This document shows positions 1 to 7,339 of a stretch of DNA of 29,503 bases, one piece after another. Below the pieces are notes generated by a model that was not told the origin of the DNA, made no database searches, and was given only the letters and a program-made list of their open reading frames with translations. Position 1 is the stretch's first letter. Each line of letters begins with the position of its first letter. The stretch spans positions 1-29,503 of the forward strand of contig CAJOQU010000133.1 in NCBI GenBank assembly GCA_905236975.1. Direction: 5' to 3'. The position numbers and the translations under genes are program-made. The DNA is from an uncultured Clostridia bacterium. GTDB taxonomy: Bacteria; Bacillota; Clostridia; Oscillospirales; Acutalibacteraceae.

Positions 1-489
1 ATTGAAAGGGTAAGCCGCAGCATGACCGTCAGCACCTATGCCATGACCTGGCAGGACGATCATTACTATGTCATCGGCAACTATGAAAAATACGATAATC
101 TGCTGCATTTGCGTGTGGATCGTATGCGCACCGTGGAGGTGCTTCAGGAAACCGCACGTTCCTTTCGTGAGATTTCGGAGTACACCGACTTTTTTGATGT
201 TGCGGATTATACCGATAAATTGTTCGGGATGCACGGCGGAACCATTGTCGATGTGGAATTGTGCTGTAACAAGATTTTGTTGGAGCAGGTAGTGGATCGT
301 TTTTCCGAAAATATTTTCATTAAAAACGTCACGGAGGATACCTTTTCTTTTACGGTCAAGGCGGCGCTGAGCGAGGCGCTGGTCACCTGGATCCTCAACT
401 ACGGCGATAACATCCGGGTCACCGCCCCGGACGAACTCATCAAAATGGTCAAAAACCGTGCGGAAAAGATTTTGAAATTGTACCCTTAA
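1..489 (+). CDS. WYL-domain transcriptional regulator, 5' truncated by window edge
   Basis: The reading frame is open from base 1, so the gene begins upstream and only the C-terminal 162 codons are present. The early segment (VSTYAMTWQDDHYYVIG, then LRVDRM) matches the pattern of WYL domains, where a serine/tyrosine-rich strand is followed by a 'YY-hydrophobic' strand and an R-x-D-R basic motif. The remaining roughly 100 residues resemble the C-terminal extension found in many WYL regulators. Such proteins usually carry an N-terminal winged helix and respond to a ligand bound by the WYL fold; the N-terminal part is outside the window and cannot be checked. The gene stops two bases before the -35 region of the next gene, which has its own promoter. 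Family assignment is fairly sure; target and ligand are unknown. Confidence 0.8.
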   Translation: MERVSRSMTVSTYAMTWQDDHYYVIGNYEKYDNLLHLRVDRMRTVEVLQETARSFREISEYTDFFDVADYTDKLFGMHGGTIVDVELCCNKILLEQVVDRFSENIFIKNVTEDTFSFTVKAALSEALVTWILNYGDNIRVTAPDELIKMVKNRAEKILKLYP

Positions 490-494
490 ATTGC

Positions 495-523
495 TTGCCA
501 AATTGTGTCGAATCGGGTATAAT
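495..523 (+). promoter_or_regulatory. Sigma-A type promoter for the DUF1846 gene
   Basis: TTGCCA (495-500) and TATAAT (518-523) are separated by exactly 17 bp. Transcription would begin near 530, just after the WYL gene ends. This makes the longer reading frame starting at 491 impossible for this transcript and supports the start at 566. Confidence 0.8.
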
Positions 524-565
524 GGAATCATATTGTGGAATATCTTGTGTTTTGGGGTTGAAAAG

Positions 566-2050
566 ATGAAAAAAATCGGGTTTGACAATGCAAAATACAT
601 CCAGCTGCAGTCGCAGAACATTCGGGATCGTATTGCCATGTTCGGCGGTAAGCTGTACATGGAGTTCGGCGGCAAATTGTTTGACGATTATCACGCTTCC
701 CGCGTGCTGCCCGGCTTTGCGCCGGATTCCAAGGTCAAAATGCTGTTGGAATTGAAGGACGACGCCGAGATCGTCGTGGTCATCAATGCCGACGATATTG
801 AGAAAAACAAGCGCCGCGGAGATCTTGGCATCACCTATGATCTGGATACTCTTCGTTTGATCGACGCGTTTCGCGGCATCGGTCTTTATGTGGGCAGCGT
901 GGTCATTACCCGTTATACCGGTCAACCCTCGGCAGAGGCGTTTGAAAAGCGATTGAAAACGCTCGGCGTAAAGGTTTACCGGCATTATCCTATTCAAGAT
1001 TATCCGTCAGCCATTACCCATATTGTCAGTGAAGACGGCTTTGGCCGCAACGATTATATTGAAACCGAACGCCGCTTGGTTGTGGTGACGGCGCCGGGGC
1101 CGGGCAGCGGCAAAATGGCCACCTGCCTGTCGCAGCTTTACCACGAGAACAAGCGCGGCGTCAAAGCCGGTTACGCCAAGTTTGAGACCTTCCCCATTTG
1201 GAGCATCCCCTTAAAGCACCCGGTCAATATTGCGTATGAGGCGGCCACGGCCGACTTGAACGATGTCAATATGATCGATCCCTTTCATTTAGAGGCTTAC
1301 GGTAAAACCGCCGTGAACTATAACCGCGATATTGAGATTTTCCCGGTGCTGAACGCCATGTTAGAGCAAATTTTAGGCGTTTCACCTTATAAGAGTCCTA
1401 CCGATATGGGCGTGAATATGGCTGGCTTCGGCATTGTGGATGATGAGGTCGTGCAAGCCGCCGCCAAGCAGGAGATCATCCGCCGCTATTACAGCGCGCT
1501 GGTCAGCTTCCGACAGGGATTGAGCGAGCAGAACGACGCCTCGAAGATCGAACTGTTAATGAAGCAGGCGGGCTGCAGCCCCTCTGACCGCCCCGTGGTG
1601 GCCGCCGCGCTCAAAAAGGCCGAGGAAACGTCGGCTCCCGCCACCGCTATTGAGCTTGCCAACGGAGATATCATCACCGGTAAAACTTCCGCATTGTTGG
1701 GCGCGTCTTCTTCCATGCTGCTCAACAGTTTAAAGGTGCTGGCCGGCATACCGGATAACATCAATCTGATTTCGCCGACCATTATTGAGCCGATTCAACA
1801 AATGAAGACCGAAATTTTGGGCAACCATAACCCGCGGTTACATACCGATGAAGTGCTGATCGCCCTGTCCATCTGCGCCGCTACCAACGATACCGCTAAA
1901 AAAGCGCTGGAGCAGTTGAAAAATTTAGCAGGGTTGGAAGCACATTCCACCGTGATCCTTTCCCGTGTGGACGAACAGGTCTTCCGCAAGCTGGGGGTCA
2001 ATATTACCTTTGAAGCGACCTACCAGACCAAAAAACTTTATCACGCTTAA
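566..2050 (+). CDS. DUF1846 family protein
   Basis: This 494-residue protein matches the DUF1846 family of Firmicutes in overall length and in its opening (MKKIGFDNAKYIQLQSQ, then RIAMFGGKLYMEFGGK). A glycine-rich, P-loop-like segment TAPGPGSGKMATCLSQ lies near residue 176, suggesting nucleotide binding, but the biochemical role is not established. The start at 566 is chosen because a consensus promoter lies at 495-523 and because family members begin with this MKKIGFD-like sequence; extending to 491 would put the promoter inside the coding region. The gene appears to be a single-gene transcript, ended by the strong hairpin at 2096-2134. No signal peptide or membrane segment is seen, so it should be cytoplasmic. 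Confidence 0.85.
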   Translation: MKKIGFDNAKYIQLQSQNIRDRIAMFGGKLYMEFGGKLFDDYHASRVLPGFAPDSKVKMLLELKDDAEIVVVINADDIEKNKRRGDLGITYDLDTLRLIDAFRGIGLYVGSVVITRYTGQPSAEAFEKRLKTLGVKVYRHYPIQDYPSAITHIVSEDGFGRNDYIETERRLVVVTAPGPGSGKMATCLSQLYHENKRGVKAGYAKFETFPIWSIPLKHPVNIAYEAATADLNDVNMIDPFHLEAYGKTAVNYNRDIEIFPVLNAMLEQILGVSPYKSPTDMGVNMAGFGIVDDEVVQAAAKQEIIRRYYSALVSFRQGLSEQNDASKIELLMKQAGCSPSDRPVVAAALKKAEETSAPATAIELANGDIITGKTSALLGASSSMLLNSLKVLAGIPDNINLISPTIIEPIQQMKTEILGNHNPRLHTDEVLIALSICAATNDTAKKALEQLKNLAGLEAHSTVILSRVDEQVFRKLGVNITFEATYQTKKLYHA

Positions 2051-2095
2051 GCGTAACGGGTATAACCTTTTGTAAAAGAATACAAGAGAATAAAA

Positions 2096-2134
2096 AAACA
2101 GGCCGTGCGGATTTGTAGTTCGCACGGCCTGTTT
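2096..2134. terminator. Bidirectional intrinsic terminator between convergent genes
   Basis: A perfect 14-bp inverted repeat (AAACAGGCCGTGCG at 2096-2109, its complement at 2121-2134) encloses an 11-base loop. An A-run precedes it (T-run on the minus strand) and TTT closes it on the plus strand. It lies between the convergent DUF1846 gene and the ABC permease gene and should serve both, more strongly the minus strand. Confidence 0.9.
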
Positions 2135-2199
2135 CTGCAAAAAACCGGTTTAAAGCAAAGATGAAAATCGAAGAATTTTTGTTGCCGATGGTAGGCGGT

Positions 2200-2997
2200 T
2201 TATTCCAAATTCAGCTTTTGGGTTAAGAAATGGCGGGTGATACAGAAATACACTACGCTTAAAACAATGCTTTCCAAAAGCGGGAAGAGCAGGGTAAGCT
2301 GTACGCTTTGAACACCGTTTTCAAAAAACATTTCAAGCCGGTTGATATTGACGGCCGTAACCAATAACAATAAGACGCTGTTGACAGTCTGCACGGCGGC
2401 GTAAAGCGCAATATAGGCTACCACGGCGCCGCCTACGCGGCTTTTGAACTGTTGGCCAATGGCAATGGAGGCGTAGAACATCAAAATGCTTTGAATAACG
2501 GAGCATATCGCCATAAGAGCAATCTCGATGACAGTAACAATCAATTGGGATGTTCCGGTATACTCCAAAACGGAAGAGAGCATCTCTTTGAAGGTATTCC
2601 AAAGCATGGGCAGCACGTCGGTGCCGACACCGAGCAGAAAAAGGGAAAGGATAACCACCGCGGCATCAAGCAGGATGACTACAAAACCGCAGATCAGCTT
2701 ACAAAGAATATGCTGTGTGGGGGTAAAGGGCAGGGAAAAGGTCAGGTAGCCCTCTTCCTTTAACAGGTTGCGGTAAAAGCGAACGACCACCACCACAATG
2801 CCGATGATCGCGACCGCGATAATACTGAATACATAAACCGTGGTGACCATGCCGCTGATGATCGAAAAGGCCAGATTATCAAAATCAAACAGGTAAGTAA
2901 GGCGGCTGAGCAAAGCAAATCCGAGCGCCGCGCCGTAAATGGGCAGCAGACTGCGAAACAGGGAATAAAATTCGTATCGGTATAATTTTTTCAGCAT
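2200..2997 (-). CDS. ABC-2 type transporter permease
   Basis: This 265-residue integral membrane protein has about six hydrophobic segments, starting after a short cytoplasmic stretch (MLKKLYRYEFYSLFR) typical of ABC-2 permeases whose first amphipathic helix contacts the ATPase. It is the membrane half of the transporter whose ATPase is encoded immediately upstream; the two genes overlap by 7 bases, implying translational coupling. Transporters with this arrangement behind a YtrA-type GntR regulator are usually induced by cell-envelope stress such as peptide antibiotics that bind lipid II. That role is inferred from the family. The substrate cannot be read from the sequence. Transcription should end at the hairpin at 2096-2134. 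Confidence 0.8.
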   Translation of the reverse strand: MLKKLYRYEFYSLFRSLLPIYGAALGFALLSRLTYLFDFDNLAFSIISGMVTTVYVFSIIAVAIIGIVVVVVRFYRNLLKEEGYLTFSLPFTPTQHILCKLICGFVVILLDAAVVILSLFLLGVGTDVLPMLWNTFKEMLSSVLEYTGTSQLIVTVIEIALMAICSVIQSILMFYASIAIGQQFKSRVGGAVVAYIALYAAVQTVNSVLLLLVTAVNINRLEMFFENGVQSVQLTLLFPLLESIVLSVVYFCITRHFLTQKLNLE

Positions 2998-3689
2998 TTG
3001 AATACCTCCCTAAAGTAATCATCCACACTTTTTTGTTCGCGCTGGCGAATGTTATCGACCGTGTCACATAACACAACATTGCCCTGCTTGATAAAAATGA
3101 CATCGTTGAGAACCTGCTCCACATCCGAAATCAAGTGAGTAGAAATCAGAATGGTGGCATTTTCGGTGTAGTTGCTGATAATGGTGCGTAAAATATAATC
3201 GCGGGTGGCGGGGTCAACGCCGGCAATGGGTTCGTCCAGTAAATAGAGCTTGGCAACGCGGCTCATAACCAATATCAGCGCCACCTTTTCCTGGTTGCCC
3301 TTTGACAGCGTTTTGATTTTACGGGTGCGGTCAATGGCCAGGTTTTGCAGCATACCGTCAGCGCGTTCACGGCTGAAATCCTCATAAAAATCGGCAAAAT
3401 AATCCACCATTTGGTCAACGGTCATCCATTGCGCTAAAAAATTACGGTCAGGCAGGTACGAGACGATCTTTTTCGTCTCCACACCCACCGGTTTGCCGTC
3501 GATCAACAGTTCCCCCATGGTGGGGGTCAACAACCCGTTGGTCAATTTGATCAGGGTGGTCTTGCCGCTTCCGTTCGGCCCTAATAACCCCACAATACGG
3601 CCGGGATTTACCTGAAGGTTCACGTTGTTCAGGGCTACGGTGTTTTTGTAAGCTTTGCAAAGAGTCTTGCATTCCAGAATAGGAGTCAT
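2991..3689 (-). CDS. ABC transporter ATP-binding protein, YtrB-like
   Basis: This is a 232-residue ABC ATPase with a Walker A motif GPNGSGKT (about residues 37-44), signature LSKGN (128-132), Walker B LYLLDE (148-153) and switch histidine in STHLIS (His185). The position normally held by the Q-loop glutamine reads SYLPDRN, so Asp81 replaces Gln, a feature I recall from YtrB-type ATPases that sit behind GntR regulators. The signature is LSKGN rather than LSGGQ, also usual in this group. The gene overlaps the upstream regulator by 4 bases (ATGA) and the downstream permease by 7. It would power the permease encoded next to it. Export of an envelope-active compound is the likely role, but this is an inference. 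Confidence 0.85.
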   Translation of the reverse strand: MTPILECKTLCKAYKNTVALNNVNLQVNPGRIVGLLGPNGSGKTTLIKLTNGLLTPTMGELLIDGKPVGVETKKIVSYLPDRNFLAQWMTVDQMVDYFADFYEDFSRERADGMLQNLAIDRTRKIKTLSKGNQEKVALILVMSRVAKLYLLDEPIAGVDPATRDYILRTIISNYTENATILISTHLISDVEQVLNDVIFIKQGNVVLCDTVDNIRQREQKSVDDYFREVFKC

Positions 3690-4075
3690 GATTCACGTTT
3701 CCTTTCGTTTGAATTTGAGCGCAAGCCGTCGCTTACCGCTTGCAGAATCGCGTCATCGCTTAAAGACAATTCCCGTAAAGAGGAAATATAATCCTGCGTT
3801 TTTTGTGCTACATAGCGATCCCGCAGCGCGGTGATGATCGCGCTGTCTTCAGTCACATAACGGCCGTCGCCGCGTTTGGAAAACAACACGCCGATGTTTT
3901 CAAGCTCCGCCAATGCGCGCTGCATGGTGTTGGGGTTTACGCCCGCCATCAGTGCGAGTTCCCGCACCGTTTCAAGCTTACCGCCGGGCGGGTAATCCCC
4001 TTTGATGATCTTTAATTCGATCCTTTCGGTCAGCTGCAGAAAAATGGGTCGTTCATTTGTAAATTTCCAAGACAC
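3686..4075 (-). CDS. GntR family regulator, YtrA subfamily
   Basis: This 129-residue protein consists of an N-terminal GntR winged helix (about residues 10-75; GKLETVRELALMAGVNPNTM, then GVLFSKRGDGRYV) followed by only about 50 helical residues. That short tail is typical of YtrA-type regulators, which lack a large ligand-binding domain. The start is GTG at 4075, with GGAGGTG on the minus strand at 4081-4087. It is first in an operon with an ABC ATPase and permease, the standard YtrA context, where the regulator represses its own operon. A nearly perfect inverted repeat overlapping the -10 box of its promoter fits autorepression. Confidence 0.9.
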   Translation of the reverse strand: MSWKFTNERPIFLQLTERIELKIIKGDYPPGGKLETVRELALMAGVNPNTMQRALAELENIGVLFSKRGDGRYVTEDSAIITALRDRYVAQKTQDYISSLRELSLSDDAILQAVSDGLRSNSNERKRES

Positions 4076-4088
4076 AAAAACACCTCCG

Positions 4089-4124
4089 TGTACTATTGTA
4101 CCAATGAACTAATACAATAATACA
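4089..4124 (-). promoter_or_regulatory. Inverted-repeat operator, probable site for the GntR/YtrA regulator
   Basis: TGTACTATTGTA (4089-4100) and TACAATAATACA (4113-4124) form 12-bp arms with one mismatch, separated by 12 bp. Each arm contains the TGTA/TACA half-site twice, 8 bp apart. The repeat covers the -10 box (4117-4122) and the start of transcription, so binding would block transcription. Binding itself is inferred. Confidence 0.75.
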
Positions 4125-4145
4125 CTGAGGCGTGGAATTTGTCAA
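4117..4145 (-). promoter_or_regulatory. Sigma-A promoter of the gntR-ABC operon
   Basis: On the minus strand TTGACA (4140-4145) is followed after exactly 17 bp by TATTAT (4117-4122). The -35 box is perfect and the -10 box overlaps the inverted-repeat operator. It lies only about 20 bases after the stop codon of the upstream DUF4363 gene. Confidence 0.85.
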
Positions 4146-4164
4146 GTATTTTTTAAAAAAGATT

Positions 4165-4539
4165 TCAACAAATGCTCTTTAAACTGAACTTTGTGTTTTC
4201 TTCAATTTGGGAAATTAAAATTTTAATGGTATTCAGGTGTTCCGTAAAGACCTCGTGTCCCGGCGTATCGCCGCCGTATAACAACGAGTCAATCTCGATC
4301 TGAACTTCGTTTACCCATTCATGGTTGACAAACAGAGAAAGCGGTATGCTTCGATCGCGCCATAGTATTTGAAGGCGCGAAAGGGAATCGGTGCAGTCCT
4401 GTCCGCCGGTTTCTTCTTCCTGAGCCTGCTCTGCAAGCGCAGCAGCCGCGTTGCAAGTGCGTAGAACCTGGCGGGTGCCGCAGCAATTGATAACCAATAC
4501 AGCAAGCAATAAAATGCCCGCCGCGATCAATCGTTTCAT
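4165..4539 (-). CDS. DUF4363 family membrane-anchored protein
   Basis: This 124-residue protein has one N-terminal hydrophobic segment (about residues 4-21, LIAAGILLLAVLVINCC) and a helical outer region, including WRDRSIPLSLFVNHEWVNEVQ, a pattern recognised in DUF4363 proteins. These are commonly encoded directly after a DUF421 (YetF-like) membrane protein in Clostridia, and here the start codon overlaps the stop of the DUF421 gene by 4 bases. The two products probably act together at the membrane. No molecular function is known. No clear terminator follows; only a short T-run and A-run lie before the next promoter. Confidence 0.75.
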   Translation of the reverse strand: MKRLIAAGILLLAVLVINCCGTRQVLRTCNAAAALAEQAQEEETGGQDCTDSLSRLQILWRDRSIPLSLFVNHEWVNEVQIEIDSLLYGGDTPGHEVFTEHLNTIKILISQIEENTKFSLKSIC

Positions 4540-5213
4540 GGGTTCGTTCCTTTCCGGATCGTCTTGGTATGACGGTTTTGATCCATGGTCATAATAAACA
4601 CTTCGTCAAGTGATACATCCTCGTTTTTCAAAGCGTCGCGCAGATCCTCCTCGTTTAGTTTCAGAGCCGAAAGATTTTCTTTCACGATCCTGCCGTCGCT
4701 GACAACCGGCAACGGCAGCTCGGCGGGGTCTTTTTGCGCGTTTACATCGCCCGCGGTCAAGGCTTTTTCGGAGGATTTCAGCAACACGCTTAAATCGCCG
4801 TTGACCTCTAACACCGCAAAGGCCACCGTGGAAAGATCAAACACATTCTGTCCGCGCAGCAGTTCCATTAGGTCTAAAACAGTCATGCGCACATCCCTCA
4901 TGGCTTTTTGATCGATCACGCCGTTTTGAATAATGACAGCCGATTTTCCGTTCATCAGTTTTTTAAACCAAAGACTTTTCATGGTTAAGACCGACATCAA
5001 AATTTCTAAGATCACCAGCACAAAAATGGCGATCACGCCGTCTAAAACCGGGCGGGCGGGGTCTTGCAGGGGAATGGCCGCGATCTCGGATATCAAAAGG
5101 GTGATGACCAGCTCGTTCGGCTGCATGTCGCCGATTTGGCGCTTGCCCATCAGTCGGATACCCAGAATCACAAATAAATATAAGATCACCGTGCGCGCAA
5201 TGGTAACGTTCAT
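4536..5213 (-). CDS. DUF421 domain membrane protein (YetF/YcaP family)
   Basis: This 225-residue protein has three N-terminal membrane segments (about residues 5-22, 34-48 and 57-77) with the conserved loop RLMGKRQIGDMQPNELV, then a soluble C-terminal domain containing NGKSAVIIQNGVI and MTVLDLMELLRGQNV. This is the standard DUF421/YetF layout. Some Bacillus members are expressed in the forespore, but I see no clear sporulation promoter; a TATACT box (minus strand, plus-strand 5240-5245) lacks a good -35 partner. It precedes and overlaps the DUF4363 gene, an arrangement common in Clostridia. Its biochemical function is unknown. Confidence 0.85.
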   Translation of the reverse strand: MNVTIARTVILYLFVILGIRLMGKRQIGDMQPNELVITLLISEIAAIPLQDPARPVLDGVIAIFVLVILEILMSVLTMKSLWFKKLMNGKSAVIIQNGVIDQKAMRDVRMTVLDLMELLRGQNVFDLSTVAFAVLEVNGDLSVLLKSSEKALTAGDVNAQKDPAELPLPVVSDGRIVKENLSALKLNEEDLRDALKNEDVSLDEVFIMTMDQNRHTKTIRKGTNP

Positions 5214-5357
5214 GCTATCGTCCTCTCTTTACTATCCTTAGTATAAACCGTGTTGCCTTGTTTAAACGTAATGACCGGCAAAATAAACAAAAAACGAAAA
5301 CCTTTCGGCACATTTGAGCAGAGCTTACCAAAAATGCAAAATTATGGGTGTGAATTG

Positions 5358-5386
5358 TTGACTGGTTACAAAAAAATTATTATAAT
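5358..5386 (+). promoter_or_regulatory. Strong sigma-A promoter driving the ABC exporter pair
   Basis: TTGACT (5358-5363) and TATAAT (5381-5386) are spaced by exactly 17 bp. The marR remnant begins only about 9 bases after the -10 box, so the natural leader and N-terminal coding part of marR appear to be missing. About 117 bases upstream of this promoter, back to the DUF421 promoter region, hold nothing I can identify. Confidence 0.85.
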
Positions 5387-5394
5387 ATTAGTAA

Positions 5395-5606
5395 AAAAAC
5401 GGCCATATCAAACGAGTCGGCGTGGAAAACGATGCGCGTCTTAAAAAATTGTTCTGACCGATGAGGCCAAGCGGTGTCACGAACAAATCTTGAACGATAT
5501 CGAGCACCGTGAGGCAAAACTGCGTCGGGCACTGAATAAAGAAGAACGGACCGCTTTTTTTGCGGTCGTTGATAAAATCAAAACCAATATGGAGGAACAA
5601 CCATGA
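5395..5606 (+). pseudogene. Truncated and frameshifted MarR family regulator remnant
   Basis: Reading from 5395 gives KNGHIKRVGVENDARLKK, the recognition wing of a MarR winged helix. A run of six A (5443-5448) then shifts the frame: one extra A would continue into IVLTDEAKRCHEQILNDIE and on to a normal MarR C-terminus ending ...KIKTNMEEQP at 5604-5606. So about 70 codons of the C-terminal half survive in two frames, while the N-terminal roughly 80 codons, including the recognition helix, are gone; in-frame stops lie at 5389-5394. The final TGA overlaps the ATG of the ABC exporter by 4 bases, as in intact marR-exporter operons. The remnant still supplies the GGAGGA ribosome site of the exporter gene. 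A sequencing error could explain the frameshift but not the missing N-terminus. Confidence 0.8.
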
Positions 5607-7339
5607 TCAAAAAATTGTTGGGCTGTGTCAGGGAATACAAGACCCCCTCGATCTTAACGCCCGTTCTGGTTTCGATTGAAGTGGTGGTGGAATGTATCAT
5701 TCCGTTTTTGATTGCACGACTCATCAACCAAATACAAAAGGGCGGGCAACTGAAAAACATTCTGCCGTATGGCGTTTTGCTGATCCTGCTGGCCTTTGTG
5801 TCCCTGTTTTTCGGGGCGATGGCGGGCAGCACCTGCGCCAAAGCGTCCAGCGGCTTTGCCAAGAACATCCGGCATGACCTTTTTTATAAAGTGCAGGAAT
5901 TTTCGTTTTCGAATATCGATAAATTTTCCACTTCCAGCCTTGTGACCCGCCTAACGACCGACATTACCTACATCCAGCAGGCTTACATGATGATCATTCG
6001 CACGGCGATTCGAGCACCGCTGATGGTGATTTTTTCCTTGTCTATGGCTTTTGCGATGTCGCCCCGGCTTTCAACCATTTTTGTGGCGATTATTCCGATT
6101 TTGGCTTTTGCGCTGTTTTTGGTCATTCGAAACGCCATGCCGTTGTTTCGAAGCGTCTTTAAAAAGTATGATCGCCTGAACAACTCCGTGCAGGAGAATA
6201 TCAAAGGTATGCGGGTGGTCAAATCCTTTGTGCGGGAAGACTACGAGCAGGAGAAGTTTAAAAAAGCGTCTGACGATGTGGCGGCCGATTTCACCCGCGC
6301 CGAAAAAATCGTGGCCTTTAACGCGCCGTTGATGCAAACGGCTATGTACACGGCTATGCTCCTGATTTCTTTCTTCGGCGCACGGCTGATTATTGCGACC
6401 GGCGGCAGTGATTTGGGGGTAGGTGATCTTTCCAGTTTGATTACCTACGGCATGCAAATTTTAATGAGCCTGATGATGGTTTCCATGATTTTTGTTATGG
6501 TCACCATTTCGCAGGCTTCCATGCAGCGTGTGGCGGAGGTGTTAGACGAGGAACCCACCATCCGCAACCCCGAAAACCCGCTTTATGAGATTCCGGACGG
6601 TTCCATTGATTTTAACGGCGTCTTTTTCAAATACCACGAAACGGCCGAAAAATATGCGTTGTCAAATATCAATCTGCATATCCGCTCGGGCGAGACCATC
6701 GGCGTCATCGGAGGCACAGGCAGCAGTAAGACCACGCTGATCCAGTTGATTTCCCGGCTTTATGATGTCAGCCTGGGTCAGGTGTCGGTCGGCGGGCATG
6801 ATGTGAAAGAGTATGATCTGCACGCACTGCGCAACGCGGTTTCGGTGGTGCTGCAAAAGAACGAGCTGTTTTCGGGCACGATCAAAGAAAATCTGCGGTG
6901 GGGCAATCCGAATGCGGAGGATGAGGAGCTGGTGCAGGTATGCCGTCTTGCACAGGCCGATGAGTTCGTCAGTGCTCTGCCCGACGGGTATAACACCTTT
7001 ATTGAACAGGGCGGCACCAATGTATCGGGCGGGCAAAAACAGCGCCTTTGCATTGCGCGGGCATTGCTGAAAAAGCCGAAAATTTTGATTTTAGACGATT
7101 CCACCAGCGCGGTGGATACCAAGACCGATGCGCTGATCCGCAAAGCTTTTGCGACCGAAATTCCCGATACCACCAAAATTATCATCGCTCAGCGGATCTC
7201 CTCGGTGCAGGACGCCGACCGTATTATTGTGATGGATGACGGCCGCATCGATTCCGTCGGCACCCATGAGGAACTGTTGGCGAATAACGCCATTTATCAA
7301 GAAGTTTATTACTCGCAGAATAAGGCAGGTGAAGAATAA
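5603..7339 (+). CDS. ABC exporter half, ATP-binding and membrane domains (degenerate-site subunit)
   Basis: This 578-residue protein has a six-helix exporter membrane domain (about 1-320) and an ATPase domain (about 335-578). Walker A reads GGTGSSKTT (370-378), with Ser375 in place of the usual glycine; the signature VSGGQ is intact. The catalytic glutamate after Walker B is Asp499 (ILILDDSTS) and the switch histidine is Gln530 (IIAQRISS). These substitutions mark the subunit that contributes the catalytically weak site in heterodimeric exporters such as TM287/288 or BmrCD. Ribosome site GGAGGA lies 6 bases before the ATG. The gene follows a marR remnant and overlaps the partner gene by one base (TAATG). 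It probably exports a drug or lipid-like compound; substrate unknown. Confidence 0.92.
   Translation: MIKKLLGCVREYKTPSILTPVLVSIEVVVECIIPFLIARLINQIQKGGQLKNILPYGVLLILLAFVSLFFGAMAGSTCAKASSGFAKNIRHDLFYKVQEFSFSNIDKFSTSSLVTRLTTDITYIQQAYMMIIRTAIRAPLMVIFSLSMAFAMSPRLSTIFVAIIPILAFALFLVIRNAMPLFRSVFKKYDRLNNSVQENIKGMRVVKSFVREDYEQEKFKKASDDVAADFTRAEKIVAFNAPLMQTAMYTAMLLISFFGARLIIATGGSDLGVGDLSSLITYGMQILMSLMMVSMIFVMVTISQASMQRVAEVLDEEPTIRNPENPLYEIPDGSIDFNGVFFKYHETAEKYALSNINLHIRSGETIGVIGGTGSSKTTLIQLISRLYDVSLGQVSVGGHDVKEYDLHALRNAVSVVLQKNELFSGTIKENLRWGNPNAEDEELVQVCRLAQADEFVSALPDGYNTFIEQGGTNVSGGQKQRLCIARALLKKPKILILDDSTSAVDTKTDALIRKAFATEIPDTTKIIIAQRISSVQDADRIIVMDDGRIDSVGTHEELLANNAIYQEVYYSQNKAGEE

Noticed and set aside
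491..565. 25-residue N-terminal extension of the DUF1846 protein
   Set aside because: The TTGCCA-17-TATAAT promoter lies inside it and the family N-terminus begins at 566.
5250..5444. Apparent 64-codon gene before the ABC exporter
   Set aside because: It has no ribosome site, crosses the consensus promoter at 5358-5386, and part of its sequence is the marR remnant read in another frame.
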